This document shows, piece after piece, positions 17,920 to 27,592 of a stretch of 64,000 nt of DNA. This stretch comes from Sphingobacterium sp. B16(2022) (GTDB taxonomy: Bacteria; Bacteroidota; Bacteroidia; Sphingobacteriales; Sphingobacteriaceae): NCBI RefSeq assembly GCF_012030425.1, contig NZ_JAAUVN010000006.1:268271-332270 (forward strand), given 5' to 3'. A program made the translations under genes and the position numbers. The notes beneath the pieces were generated by a model. It saw nothing but the letters and a program-made list of their open reading frames with translations, was not told where the DNA came from and did no database searches. How positions within the stretch are numbered: the stretch's first letter is position 1; each line of letters starts with the position of its first letter.

Positions 17920-19107
17920 ATGAATTGGAATAAATCACTCGTATTGGCAGCATCACTATTTGCAGCTTCATTACAAGTAGTACAGGCTCAGGATAATTTA
18001 ATCAATGCCTTAAAAACAAATCAAAATGATAACAGTAAGGCTGGCTTTACTTTTACCGAAATCATTAATCTAAAAAATACTTCGATCAAAAACCAAGGTT
18101 CTTCCGGTACTTGCTGGTCATATTCTGGGAATTCATTCCTAGAGTCTGAAATGATTCGTATGGGAAAAGAACCTGTAGAAATTTCACAGATTTTCTCTGC
18201 TCGTAATACTTATTTAGGAAAAGCAAAAAACTACGTGCGTTTACACGGTGGATTATCTTTAGGCGAAGGTGGACAATTTCATGATGTTTTAAATGCGTTC
18301 CGCCACTATGGTGCTTTGCCACAAACAGAGTACACAGGCCTACACTATGGATCTGATAAAAACAACTTTGGTGAAATGACCAATATGTTGGATGCCATGT
18401 TAGCTACTTTTGTAAAAAGCAAGACGTTAACTCCAAACTGGGAAAAAGCATACACTGCAGCAATGGATTCGTACCTAGGTGAGGTCCCTAAAAGCTTCCA
18501 ATACAAAGGTAAAAGCTATACACCTCGTACATTTGCTGATCAAGTAATTGGTATCAACCCTGATGAATATGTCGGTATTGCCTCTGTTACAGATCAACCT
18601 TACTACAATAAATTTGTATTATTGATTCCTGATAACTGGTCATTTGATAATTTTTATAATGTTCAAATCAATGACCTGACTGATATCATTGACAATGCAT
18701 TGAATAATGGTTATACAGTAGCTTGGGCAACAGATGTTTCTGAAAAAAGCTTTAGCTGGAAAAATGGTGTTGCTTATGTCCCTGCAAAACCATTCGAGCA
18801 AATGACCCCACAGGAACAACAAGAAATGTTTGTTGGACCAAAACCTGAGGCTAAAATTACAGCTGAACAAAGACAGACTGCTTTCGACAACTACCAAACA
18901 ACTGATGATCATGGTATGCACATCGTTGGATTAGCCAAAGATCAAACAGGCAAAGAGTATTATATCGTTAAAAACTCTTGGGGTGTGACAAACGATTATA
19001 AAGGTTACTTGTATGTAACAAAAGAGTTTGTTCGTTACAAAACAACATCACTTTTAGTTCATAAAGATGGAATTCAAAAAGGTTTAAAGTCCAAAATGAA
19101 GATCTAG
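17920..19107 (+). CDS. Secreted C1-family cysteine peptidase (aminopeptidase C-like)
   Basis: The 395-residue protein has a signal peptide (to VVQAQ, residue 23), then the papain-fold catalytic set: Cys 65 in SSGTCWSYSGNSFLESE preceded by the oxyanion Gln of KNQGSSG, His in DDHGMHIVGLAK, and Asn in YYIVKNSWGVTNDYKG. The long domain between Cys and His resembles bleomycin hydrolase (PepC). Members trim peptides from the N-terminus; here it should act in the periplasm or outside the cell. It stands alone between two terminators. Confidence 0.9.
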   Translation: MNWNKSLVLAASLFAASLQVVQAQDNLINALKTNQNDNSKAGFTFTEIINLKNTSIKNQGSSGTCWSYSGNSFLESEMIRMGKEPVEISQIFSARNTYLGKAKNYVRLHGGLSLGEGGQFHDVLNAFRHYGALPQTEYTGLHYGSDKNNFGEMTNMLDAMLATFVKSKTLTPNWEKAYTAAMDSYLGEVPKSFQYKGKSYTPRTFADQVIGINPDEYVGIASVTDQPYYNKFVLLIPDNWSFDNFYNVQINDLTDIIDNALNNGYTVAWATDVSEKSFSWKNGVAYVPAKPFEQMTPQEQQEMFVGPKPEAKITAEQRQTAFDNYQTTDDHGMHIVGLAKDQTGKEYYIVKNSWGVTNDYKGYLYVTKEFVRYKTTSLLVHKDGIQKGLKSKMKI

Positions 19108-19130
19108 GCTTATAAAAAGCACCATTCTAC

Positions 19131-19170
19131 AAATAGGTTACAGAAATAAATTTCTGTAACCTATTTTTTT
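19131..19170 (+). terminator. Intrinsic terminator after the C1 peptidase gene
   Basis: A perfect 16-bp stem (19131-19146 with 19151-19166, loop TAAA) runs into a T tract. Confidence 0.85.
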
Positions 19171-19236
19171 TACAATTTTATTACATAACTTTAATTTCAA
19201 GAAATGATTAAGTGAGCAACTTCTTAGAGACTGGTT

Positions 19237-20466
19237 ATGAAAAAGATATTATTATTCCTCCTTATTTTACCCTTTGCCGTTATAGGTCAAGAAAAAGGAA
19301 TAACATTTGAGCACGGATTGAACTGGAGCCAAATTAAAGAAAAAGCAAAAAAAGAAAACAAATTTATCTTTGTGGATTTGTTTACTACCTGGTGTGGTCC
19401 TTGTAAATACATGAGTGCTAGTGTATTTTCACAAACAAAAGTGGGAGATTTCTTCAATTCTAAATTTGTTAATACCAAAATCCAAATGGATAAAACGGAC
19501 AAGGACAGTGAAGAAGTGAAAGCATGGTATGAAGAAGCCGAGCGGTTCGGTAAAGACTACAAAATTGCCGCATATCCTACCTTCTTAATTTTCAATCCTC
19601 AAGGTGAACTTGTGCACCGTATGGTCGGAGGTGGCGATGCTGATGAATTTATTGAGCGGAGTAAAGATGCTTTAAAACCTGAAACACAGTATTATGCCTT
19701 GTTAAAAGCGTTTAACGAGAATCCAACAGATTTATCATTAGCGCACCGTATGGTTAGAGCTGCGAACACAGCTTATGATGAAGCTACTGTGACACAAGCT
19801 GAAGATATCATTATCTCCCATACCAAACCTGAAAATTTAACGAAAGAATGTGCAGCCTATCTCGTGGCAAACACACGCACATCCCGATCTAGAGCTTTCG
19901 AGCTACTACGGGATAATCCTGAAAAAATTGATGCTTTATTAGAAAAAAATGGCGCGGCAAATCGTGTACTTGCCACTGTGGCCATCAATGAAGTATTAGG
20001 AACTAAAATCGATTTCAATACAGAACCTAATTGGGAAGCTTTAAAAACAGAAATTTCCGACAAATACACAAATATCAATTTTGACCCAATCTTCAAATTG
20101 ATGAAGGCACAGTATTATGTACAATCGCGTAATTGGTCTTCTTTAACAAATATTGTTGACAGCTATTTAACATCAGAAGATCTAAATTCAAATCAATTGA
20201 ATAGTTATGCTTGGGAAATTTTTGAAAACAGTACCGATGCGGCATGTTTAGACGCAGCTTTAAAATGGAGCAAAAGAGCTGTAGAACAAGATGTAAAAAG
20301 CGCATACTTAGACACCTATGCCAATCTACTGTATAAAAAAGGAGATAAGATAAATGCTATAAAATGGCAAGAAGAAGCATTATCTCTGGCGACAGAAGGT
20401 GAACAAGATAACTATCAGGATACATTAGCTAAAATGAAAAGCGATATCCCAACCTGGAATCTATAA
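19237..20466 (+). CDS. Exported thioredoxin-like protein with helical C-terminal region
   Basis: The 409-residue protein has a signal peptide (KILLFLLILPFAVIGQ), then a thioredoxin-fold domain of about residues 20-150 with the redox motif TTWCGPCKYM near residue 51 and the cis-Pro region AAYPTFLIFNPQGE. Residues 150-409 are helical and TPR-like (LKWSKRAVEQDVKSAYLDTY near the end). It probably handles disulphides or thiol folding in the periplasm. It is a single gene facing the ADH gene across a shared terminator. Confidence 0.85.
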   Translation: MKKILLFLLILPFAVIGQEKGITFEHGLNWSQIKEKAKKENKFIFVDLFTTWCGPCKYMSASVFSQTKVGDFFNSKFVNTKIQMDKTDKDSEEVKAWYEEAERFGKDYKIAAYPTFLIFNPQGELVHRMVGGGDADEFIERSKDALKPETQYYALLKAFNENPTDLSLAHRMVRAANTAYDEATVTQAEDIIISHTKPENLTKECAAYLVANTRTSRSRAFELLRDNPEKIDALLEKNGAANRVLATVAINEVLGTKIDFNTEPNWEALKTEISDKYTNINFDPIFKLMKAQYYVQSRNWSSLTNIVDSYLTSEDLNSNQLNSYAWEIFENSTDAACLDAALKWSKRAVEQDVKSAYLDTYANLLYKKGDKINAIKWQEEALSLATEGEQDNYQDTLAKMKSDIPTWNL

Positions 20467-20491
20467 TACTCTTGAACATAATTATTAAATA

Positions 20492-20529
20492 GAAAAAGGG
20501 TCGAAAATAAATAATTTTCAACCCTTTTC
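20492..20529. terminator. Bidirectional terminator between convergent genes
   Basis: Arms 20494-20508 and 20514-20528 form a stem with one C-A mismatch, with A-rich and T-rich flanks, serving the thioredoxin-like gene and the leftward ADH gene. Confidence 0.75.
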
Positions 20530-20545
20530 GATATCAGAGAAACTA

Positions 20546-21595
20546 TTAACTGTTTTTCAATGATTTCATATCGATTACAAAACGGTACTTCACATCTGAT
20601 TTAATCATACGTTCGTATGCATTATTGATATCTTGAATATTGATAACCTCAACATCTGAAACGATCTGGTGTTCACCACAGAAATCTAACATTTCCTGTG
20701 TCTCTTTGATACCACCGATCAACGATCCCGCTAAGTGTCTACGCTTACCGATCAGCAAACCACCATGAACTCCTGGTAATGGCTCTACAGCTCCCACAAT
20801 ACACATTGTTTTATCCAATTTTAAAAGACTTAAATATGGATTAACATCGTGACCTACTGGAATCGTATTCAATAAAAAGTCAAAAGTATTCGTATGAGCC
20901 TGTAATTGTGCTGCATCTTTAGAAATCAAAACTTCATCAGCTCCTAATTGCTTTGCATCTTCACCTTTTTCTGGAGAAGTTGTAATCATGACCACATGTG
21001 CACCCATCGCTTTCGCAAATTTAACACCCATATGCCCTAATCCTCCAAGGCCAATAACACCAACTTTATCACCTTTTTTCACATTCCAGTGACGCAAAGG
21101 CGACCATGTTGTAATACCGGCACACAATAGAGGAGCAGCTGCTTTCACATCAATTGTTGTCGGGATACTCAGAACAAAATCTTCCTCTACAACGATATTC
21201 TCCGAGTAGCCACCATAAGTAATACCACCATGTTTAGATTTAGCACTGTTATAAGTGCCGATCATCCCACTTTCGCAGTACTGCTCCAACCCTTCATCAC
21301 AAGGATTACAGTGCTTGCATGATTCGACCATACAGCCTACACCAACAAGGTCACCGACCTTATATTTTGTCACATTTGGCCCTACGGCCAACACACGCCC
21401 AATAATTTCATGGCCAGGAACTACTGGGTAATGTGGCTGTCCCCATTCTGCTCTTGCTGTATGAATGTCACTATGGCAAACACCACAATATTCAATATCA
21501 ATAAAAACATCTTTATCCTGCAAATCCCGGCGTTGAATCTGATGTGGTTTTAAATCTTCGGCCTCCGAAAAGGCTGCATATGCTTTTGTACTCAT
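20546..21595 (-). CDS. Zinc-dependent NAD(P) alcohol dehydrogenase (cinnamyl-alcohol type)
   Basis: The 349-residue MDR protein has the catalytic zinc site CGVCHSDIHTARAEWG near residue 37 and GHEIIGRV near 62. The structural zinc cysteines are in SCKHCNPCDEGLEQYC near 92-107 and the dinucleotide-binding motif is GVIGLGGLGHMGVKFAKAMG near 174. The layout is that of the YahK/CAD group, broad-range aldehyde reductases that mostly use NADPH. The physiological substrate is unknown. It lies 81 bp downstream of the prolyl oligopeptidase gene but is separated from it by a terminator. Confidence 0.92.
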   Translation of the reverse strand: MSTKAYAAFSEAEDLKPHQIQRRDLQDKDVFIDIEYCGVCHSDIHTARAEWGQPHYPVVPGHEIIGRVLAVGPNVTKYKVGDLVGVGCMVESCKHCNPCDEGLEQYCESGMIGTYNSAKSKHGGITYGGYSENIVVEEDFVLSIPTTIDVKAAAPLLCAGITTWSPLRHWNVKKGDKVGVIGLGGLGHMGVKFAKAMGAHVVMITTSPEKGEDAKQLGADEVLISKDAAQLQAHTNTFDFLLNTIPVGHDVNPYLSLLKLDKTMCIVGAVEPLPGVHGGLLIGKRRHLAGSLIGGIKETQEMLDFCGEHQIVSDVEVINIQDINNAYERMIKSDVKYRFVIDMKSLKNS

Positions 21596-21628
21596 CTTAG
21601 TTTGTTTTAAGTAAAAGTAGCTCTTTTA

Positions 21629-21660
21629 ATAAAAAATCCACTCTTGTCGGGAGTGGATTT
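21629..21660 (-). terminator. Terminator after prolyl oligopeptidase gene
   Basis: Read leftward, AAATCCACTC and GAGTGGATTT form a 10-bp stem with a 7-nt loop followed by a T run. Confidence 0.8.
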
Positions 21661-21675
21661 ACTTTGAAATGATAT

Positions 21676-23790
21676 TTATTTTAGTGCTTTAATTCCCATA
21701 TTCCACAGGGTAAAAGCATATTTATCAGCTGTTTCATTAATCACCACTTCTGTAGAGCGACCTGCCCCATGACCAGCTTTTGTTTCAATCCGAATAAGAA
21801 CAGGACGATCACACTTCTGTTTTGCCTGTAATTCTGAAACAAACTTATAAGAATGTGCCGGCACTACACGGTCATCATGATCTCCGGTGGTAACCAAAGT
21901 CGCAGGATAACACACACCTTCTTTAACATTATGTACAGGTGAATATCCCTTCAGATAATCAAACATCTCTTTACTGTCATTAGCAGTACCATAATCATAT
22001 CCCCAACCTGCTCCAGCTGTAAATGTATGGTAACGTAACATATCCAGCACTCCTACTGCTGGTAAAGCTACTTTTGCAATAGTTGGATCTAACGTAATGG
22101 TTGCCCCAACGAGCAATCCTCCATTTGAACCTCCAGATAGTGCAGTATAATCAGGAGAAGTATAGCCATTGCTCTGTAAATACTTTGCTGCGGCAATAAA
22201 ATCGTTAAACACATTCAGCTTATTAAACTGACGGCCACCATCATGCCATTTTTGACCATATTCGCCACCACCTCGTAAGTTTGCGACAGCATATACGCCG
22301 CCATTTTGAATCCAATTGGCTGTAGATACACTAAAACCAGGAGTCAAACTGATATTAAAACCACCATAACCATAAACAATAGTCGGATTTTTACCATCCA
22401 GCTTCAATCCCTTTTTGTGCGTGATGATCATTGGAACTTTTGTTCCATCTTTTGATGTGTAGAAAACCTGTTTAGATTCAAACTCATCTGAATTAAACTT
22501 CACTTTAGGTTTAATATAAACCTCAGATTGTCCATTGTCTACATTAAATGTAAAACTTGTAGATGGGGTGATGTAATTGGAAAAACCATAATAGATTGTT
22601 TTTTCCTTTTTCTTACCCGAAAAACCTGCAGCAGTTCCTACACCCGGTAATTTGATCTCACGGATTTTTTTACCTGTATAATCGTATTGTTCAATAACTG
22701 AAATGGCATCTTTAAGATAATTGGCAAATAAATAACCACCACCAGTCGAAACTTCAAAGACATTTTCCGTTTGAGGAATTACATCAATCCAGTTCTTCGA
22801 TTCAGGTTGACGAATATTCATCTTCACCAATTTATTATTTGGTGCATTTAAATTTGTTTGCACATAAAAAGTATCGCCATCATTGTCAATAATACTTGTG
22901 TTACTGTCAAATCCACTTAAGATATTGATGATCTTACTTCCAGGCTTAGATAAATCCTGTACATACAATTCATTGCCGGTCGTTGTATTTGCGGCAGAAA
23001 TGATTAAAAACCGCTCATCATCCGTTAAGTTGGCACCGATATAACGGCGTTGAACAGCAGCTCCACCAAAAATCATTTTATCTTTTGCCTGAGCGGTACC
23101 TAGTTGATGAAAATAAACTTTATGTTGATCTGTTTTCTCCGATAATTCTGAGCCTTTCGGTTTATCATAGCTGGAGTAATAAAATCCAGTATTCCCCTTC
23201 CAGGCAATACCTGAGAATTTGATATCAATTAACGTCTCACCAATTTGTTTTTTATCAGCAGTATTCAAAATAATTACTTTTCTCCAATCCGAGCCTCCTT
23301 CTGAAATAGAATAAGCCATCAAACTACCGTCTTTTGAAAAACTTACATCTGACAAAGAAGTTGATCCATCTTTAGAAAATGTATTTGGATCTAAAAAGAC
23401 CTCTTCCTTTCCACCTTTATTTGATTTTCTATATAGAACGGCGTGTTGCTGCAAACCATCATTTTTATAAAAATAAGTATAAGCACCCTCTATAAAAGGA
23501 GTTCCAACTTTCTCATAATTCCAAATATCTGTCAATTGATGTTTCAGCTGATCGCGATATGGAATCTGAGCTAAATAATCATACGTCACTTTATTTTGCG
23601 CAACAACCCAAGATTTTGTATCCGCTGCTAAGTCATTTTCCAACCAACGGTAGGGATCTGGAACTGATTCGCCAAAGAACTGATCAACTACCTGACCTTT
23701 TTTTGTTTCTGGATATTTCAATTCTTGTGCGTTTCCAAGATGTACGGAAATAGCTATTACTGTTAAAATTAAACTCAGTTTTTTATTCAT
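21676..23790 (-). CDS. Secreted prolyl oligopeptidase (S9A family)
   Basis: The start chosen is the ATG complementary to 23788-23790, which begins a clean signal peptide (MNKKLSLILTVIAISVHLGNAQ); a longer frame adds nine residues. The mature protein opens with YRWLEND, a beta-propeller fills about residues 75-430, and the C-terminal alpha/beta hydrolase has nucleophile Ser 555 in SGGSNGGLL, Asp in DHDDRVVPAHSY and His 674 in KAGHGAGRS. It cuts after proline in short peptides, here in the periplasm or outside the cell. The length (704) fits the family. Confidence 0.93.
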   Translation of the reverse strand: MNKKLSLILTVIAISVHLGNAQELKYPETKKGQVVDQFFGESVPDPYRWLENDLAADTKSWVVAQNKVTYDYLAQIPYRDQLKHQLTDIWNYEKVGTPFIEGAYTYFYKNDGLQQHAVLYRKSNKGGKEEVFLDPNTFSKDGSTSLSDVSFSKDGSLMAYSISEGGSDWRKVIILNTADKKQIGETLIDIKFSGIAWKGNTGFYYSSYDKPKGSELSEKTDQHKVYFHQLGTAQAKDKMIFGGAAVQRRYIGANLTDDERFLIISAANTTTGNELYVQDLSKPGSKIINILSGFDSNTSIIDNDGDTFYVQTNLNAPNNKLVKMNIRQPESKNWIDVIPQTENVFEVSTGGGYLFANYLKDAISVIEQYDYTGKKIREIKLPGVGTAAGFSGKKKEKTIYYGFSNYITPSTSFTFNVDNGQSEVYIKPKVKFNSDEFESKQVFYTSKDGTKVPMIITHKKGLKLDGKNPTIVYGYGGFNISLTPGFSVSTANWIQNGGVYAVANLRGGGEYGQKWHDGGRQFNKLNVFNDFIAAAKYLQSNGYTSPDYTALSGGSNGGLLVGATITLDPTIAKVALPAVGVLDMLRYHTFTAGAGWGYDYGTANDSKEMFDYLKGYSPVHNVKEGVCYPATLVTTGDHDDRVVPAHSYKFVSELQAKQKCDRPVLIRIETKAGHGAGRSTEVVINETADKYAFTLWNMGIKALK

Positions 23791-23939
23791 GTTTTTTTCA
23801 AATGAGGTTATAAACAAATTTAATAAATTATAACGTGTTTCAGCGCCGCTTAAATAATTAGATTAGGCAAACATTTTTTCAACAAAATTCGTTTACTACA
23901 GAAAATATCGCAAATTGCCTAAGTATAAATTAACATCGA

Positions 23940-26114
23940 ATGATTCATAAAATATTTTTAACGCTAAGTGTACTAACTGCTGCCAGCTTAACAACAGTAT
24001 TTGCACAAAATAATCAAGCGTTACCGATCAATCAATACCGGGTCACAGAAACTAAAATCAATGATTTGGTACATACTAAACTGAATGTAAAATTTGATTA
24101 CGGTAAACGCTACCTATATGGAGAAGAATGGTTGACGCTAAAACCTCACTTCTATCCGACCGACTCTTTACGCTTAGATGCCAAAGGGATGGACATAAAA
24201 GAGATTGCATTACAAGAAGGTAATCAAAAAACACCACTTAAATATGATTATGATGGCGAATCGCTATTCATTAAATTAGGAAAACCATTTCAAGGGAACG
24301 AGAAATACACCATTTATATAGCCTACACCTCTAAACCAGATGAATTAAAAGCCAAAGGCAGTGCGGCAATCTCCGATGCAAAAGGATTATATTTTATCAA
24401 CCCGGATGGAAAAGTTCCAAATAAACCGATCCAGATATGGACACAGGGTGAAACGGAGGCCTCTTCGGCCTGGTTTCCTACCATAGATAAACCAAATCAA
24501 AAAACCACTTCTGAAATTTCCATTAGGGTCCAGGACCACTATACAACCCTTTCTAATGGAGCGTTAACAGCACAGCATAAGAATACGGATGGTACCCGAA
24601 CAGATACTTGGGAAATGACCCAAGCTCATGCTCCATACTTATTTATGATGGCCGTTGGTGATTTCAAAATAACAAATGATCACTACAAATCCATTCCGGT
24701 GGATTATTACCTTGAACCAAAATACGCTCCATATGCGAAAGATATATTCGGCAAAACACCAGCAATGATGGCTTACTACAGTCAAATTTTAGGCGTAGAA
24801 TATCCTTGGAATAAATATGCCCAAGTAGTTGCGCGAGACTATGTATCGGGAGCTATGGAAAATACAACCGCAACTTTACATGGTGAACCGGTACAAAAGA
24901 CAACACGGGAATTACTGGATGATAATGAGGAAGGAACTATTGCCCATGAACTATTTCATCAATGGTTCGGTGATTTAGTAACAGCCGAATCATGGTCAAA
25001 TCTGACCATGAATGAATCTTTTGCAACATTCGGAGAGGTGATATGGCGCGGTCACGATGGCGGACAAGATAAAGAAGATAAATCTCGGTTTGAAAAACTG
25101 CAAAGTTATTTAAGATCGACCAAAAATGGAATAAGCCCTACCTTAGCACGCTTTCATTATAACGATAAAGAAGATATGTTCGATAATATCTCCTATTCAA
25201 AAGGATCGGTCATTCTCTATGCATTAAAAAATCAGATGGGAGATGCTGCTTTCTATAAATCGTTACAAAAATATTTAACAGACAATGCCCATAAAACAGG
25301 AGAAACGCACCAGCTTCGACTTGCTATGGAAGAAATAACAGGTAAAGATTGGAGTCCATATTTCAATCAATGGTATTATCAAGGCGGTCATCCTATTTTA
25401 AATATCCAATATACTTATGAAAACGGGACGCAGAAATTAGCAATTAAGCAGATGCAGGATGTCAGCGTACAAACGTTCACTTTACCTTTAAGCATCGATT
25501 TTTATACGGCAAATGGAAAAGAGACTAAAACTATTATTATTAATCAGCGAGCACAGGAATTTAGTTTTCCTTTTGAACAAAAGCCTGATTTTATCGATTT
25601 TGATCCTGCTAAAATATTGGTTGGTGAGGTCATCGATAATAAAACAATGTCCGACTATACGTATCAATATCAAAATGTACCGACCTATTATAACCGTATT
25701 AAAGCTATTGGATATGCCTTACACAATAAAAATACGGAAACAACAAAATTGTTAATAGAAGCATTAAACGACAAAGAAGAAGATCTTAGAGCTGCTGCAA
25801 TTCAAGGATTGGATTTAACAGACCCATCCGTTAAAAATAGTGTTGAAGCAAAAATTATCTCCATGGCGCAGCAGGATACTAAAACGAAAGTAAGAGCTTC
25901 AGCATTGGTCGCATTAGGAAATAGCGGTAATCATAAATACTTGCCTATTATTGAAAAAGGTCTAAAAGAACAATCCTATGCTGTATTAAGTGCATCATTG
26001 CTGGCCATAAAAAAAATCGCTCCTTCAAAATTGAATAAATCAATTGAATCATTGGATTCCGAAGCAAAAGCATATTTAGCACCATTCATCAAACAGATCA
26101 AAGAAAAACGCTGA
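23940..26114 (+). CDS. Secreted M1 family aminopeptidase with C-terminal HEAT-like repeats
   Basis: The 724-residue protein has a signal peptide (to TTVFAQ, residue 22), the substrate motif SGAMENTTAT near residue 307, and the zinc motif HELFHQWFGD (His 336, Glu 337, His 340) with the third ligand Glu in NESFATFGE. The last ~110 residues contain helical HEAT-like pairs (DKEEDLRAAAIQGLDL, KTKVRASALVALGNSG). It should remove N-terminal residues from peptides in the periplasm. It is divergent from the prolyl oligopeptidase gene, so the two secreted peptidases share a 149-bp promoter region. Confidence 0.92.
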   Translation: MIHKIFLTLSVLTAASLTTVFAQNNQALPINQYRVTETKINDLVHTKLNVKFDYGKRYLYGEEWLTLKPHFYPTDSLRLDAKGMDIKEIALQEGNQKTPLKYDYDGESLFIKLGKPFQGNEKYTIYIAYTSKPDELKAKGSAAISDAKGLYFINPDGKVPNKPIQIWTQGETEASSAWFPTIDKPNQKTTSEISIRVQDHYTTLSNGALTAQHKNTDGTRTDTWEMTQAHAPYLFMMAVGDFKITNDHYKSIPVDYYLEPKYAPYAKDIFGKTPAMMAYYSQILGVEYPWNKYAQVVARDYVSGAMENTTATLHGEPVQKTTRELLDDNEEGTIAHELFHQWFGDLVTAESWSNLTMNESFATFGEVIWRGHDGGQDKEDKSRFEKLQSYLRSTKNGISPTLARFHYNDKEDMFDNISYSKGSVILYALKNQMGDAAFYKSLQKYLTDNAHKTGETHQLRLAMEEITGKDWSPYFNQWYYQGGHPILNIQYTYENGTQKLAIKQMQDVSVQTFTLPLSIDFYTANGKETKTIIINQRAQEFSFPFEQKPDFIDFDPAKILVGEVIDNKTMSDYTYQYQNVPTYYNRIKAIGYALHNKNTETTKLLIEALNDKEEDLRAAAIQGLDLTDPSVKNSVEAKIISMAQQDTKTKVRASALVALGNSGNHKYLPIIEKGLKEQSYAVLSASLLAIKKIAPSKLNKSIESLDSEAKAYLAPFIKQIKEKR

Positions 26115-26117
26115 TGG

Positions 26118-26152
26118 TAATTTTTAATGGATGTTATTTCCATTAAAAATTA
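26118..26152 (+). terminator. A/T-rich hairpin after the M1 peptidase gene
   Basis: A perfect 14-bp inverted repeat (26118-26131 with 26139-26152). There is no strong T tract after it, so terminator activity is uncertain. Confidence 0.5.
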
Positions 26153-26179
26153 GAATTGTAAAAAACAAATTTATCGAAG

Positions 26180-26210
26180 TTTGAAATCCGAAGTGATTTA
26201 GGTAGTTTTG
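26180..26210 (+). promoter_or_regulatory. Promoter of lpxH-like gene (-33 TTTG, -7 TAGTTTTG)
   Basis: TTTG at 26180-26183, a 19-bp spacer, then TAGTTTTG at 26203-26210 form a full Bacteroidota-type promoter. The ATG is at 26216, so the mRNA would be leaderless or nearly so. Confidence 0.7.
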
Positions 26211-26215
26211 ACCAC

Positions 26216-26965
26216 ATGTCAACAGGAAAAAATATCTATTTCGCTTCGGATTTTCATTTGGGATCTTATCCACAAAGTAAATCCAAAGAAAGAGAACGTC
26301 TTATTATATCTTGGCTTGATCATATTAAAGATGATGTTGCTGAATTATATTTAGTAGGTGATATTTTTGACTTTTGGTTTGAATACAGTACTGTTGTACC
26401 AAAAGGATATATTCGTTTTCTAGGAAAACTGGCAGAATTGGTGGATAAGGGAGTCAAATTAACCATCTTTAAAGGAAATCATGACATGTGGATGTTCGAT
26501 TATTTTAAAAACGAACTGCAAGCAACTATTGTCGATGACGAACTACTCATAAACCGAGATCAAAAATCTTTTTATCTCCATCATGGTGATGGCTTAGGTG
26601 CGGGAGATCGTAAATATAAAATCTTAAAAAAATTCTTCCGAAGCAAGACCTGTCAATGGCTATTTGCAAGATTGCACCCAAATTTAGGAATCGGCATTGC
26701 CACACGCTGGTCAAAACATAGTCGACTTGCTAATAATGAAGATGAGCATTTTTTAGGTGAAGATCAGGAATGGCTCATTGGTTATGCAAAAGAAATGGAA
26801 GCCAAGCAGCACCATGATTTTTACATTTTCGGACATCGTCATTTACCTTATGACATCAAACTTTCGGATCAGAGCCGAGTGATAAACTTAGGTGAATGGA
26901 TGAATTACCAGACCTATGCAGTCTGGGATGGTCATAAACTAAAACTTGAAAAATGGTCGAAATAA
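26216..26965 (+). CDS. lpxH: UDP-2,3-diacylglucosamine diphosphatase (LpxH-type)
   Basis: The 249-residue calcineurin-like phosphoesterase has the two-metal motifs SDFHLGSY near residue 11, VGDIFDFWFEY near 47, FKGNHDMWMFDY near 85 and the late GHRHLPYD near 210, with HHGDGLGAGDRKYK between. It should cleave UDP-diacylglucosamine to lipid X in lipid A synthesis at the inner membrane face. Similar phosphoesterases in this group exist, but the FWFEY and HHGD context fits LpxH. Its end overlaps the next gene by 13 bp. Confidence 0.85.
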   Translation: MSTGKNIYFASDFHLGSYPQSKSKERERLIISWLDHIKDDVAELYLVGDIFDFWFEYSTVVPKGYIRFLGKLAELVDKGVKLTIFKGNHDMWMFDYFKNELQATIVDDELLINRDQKSFYLHHGDGLGAGDRKYKILKKFFRSKTCQWLFARLHPNLGIGIATRWSKHSRLANNEDEHFLGEDQEWLIGYAKEMEAKQHHDFYIFGHRHLPYDIKLSDQSRVINLGEWMNYQTYAVWDGHKLKLEKWSK

Positions 26966-27531
26966 AAAAAAGTTTACGCGATTGCCTTTTGAGTTACTAC
27001 CCATTAGAAGCAGAGGACATTGAGGCTATAGAAGCTATTACGACCGAAGTCCACATCCCTCGGAATACCATCATTATACAACAGGACAAACTGCAACATG
27101 ATATCTACATACTATCATCAGGATTAGCACGCGTCTATTATGAAGTTCCTAATAGAGAAATCACACTTGATTTTAATGATGCAGGCTGTATGCTGATGTC
27201 GGTCAATACCTACGCCCGAAATGAGCCTGGATATGAAAACATTGCTATTGTAGAAGATGCTACTTTATTTAAAATAAACTCTCCCGCCCTTTTCAGGTTG
27301 TATGAAGAAAATATTCGCATTGCTAACTTAGGTAGAAAAATTGCGGAGTACGAGTTTATTAAAATTGAACAGAGAGCGATGTCCAAACTTTTCAATACTG
27401 CACAAAGTAGATATATGGATCTGCTCGATAAATACCCCACTTATATCAACCGTATCAAATTAGGTTACATTGCCTCCTATTTAGGAATTTCCCAAGTCAC
27501 CCTAAGCCGTATCCGCGCCAACATTCGGTAA
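26953..27531 (+). CDS. CRP/Fnr-type transcription regulator, overlapping lpxH
   Basis: The 192-residue protein has an N-terminal cyclic-nucleotide-like beta-barrel (about residues 20-115, IPRNTIIIQQDKLQHDIYIL) and a C-terminal helix-turn-helix (LGYIASYLGISQVTLSRIR). The barrel lacks the strict cAMP-binding Arg-Ser pattern, so its ligand is unknown. Bacteroidota CRP/Fnr proteins of this size often control neighbouring transport or stress genes. The ATG overlaps the end of lpxH by 13 bp, indicating translational coupling. An SMR exporter gene follows 61 bp later. Confidence 0.88.
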   Translation: MVEIKKSLRDCLLSYYPLEAEDIEAIEAITTEVHIPRNTIIIQQDKLQHDIYILSSGLARVYYEVPNREITLDFNDAGCMLMSVNTYARNEPGYENIAIVEDATLFKINSPALFRLYEENIRIANLGRKIAEYEFIKIEQRAMSKLFNTAQSRYMDLLDKYPTYINRIKLGYIASYLGISQVTLSRIRANIR

Positions 27532-27592
27532 TTTTTTAACATTAGTAAAAAATAATTACGCTAATTGTATCCATCTTTGCAAAAAAAAGGCT

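Noticed and set aside
27532..27592. Guanidine riboswitch before the SMR exporter gene
   Set aside because: The 61-bp gap is too short and lacks the expected conserved loops.
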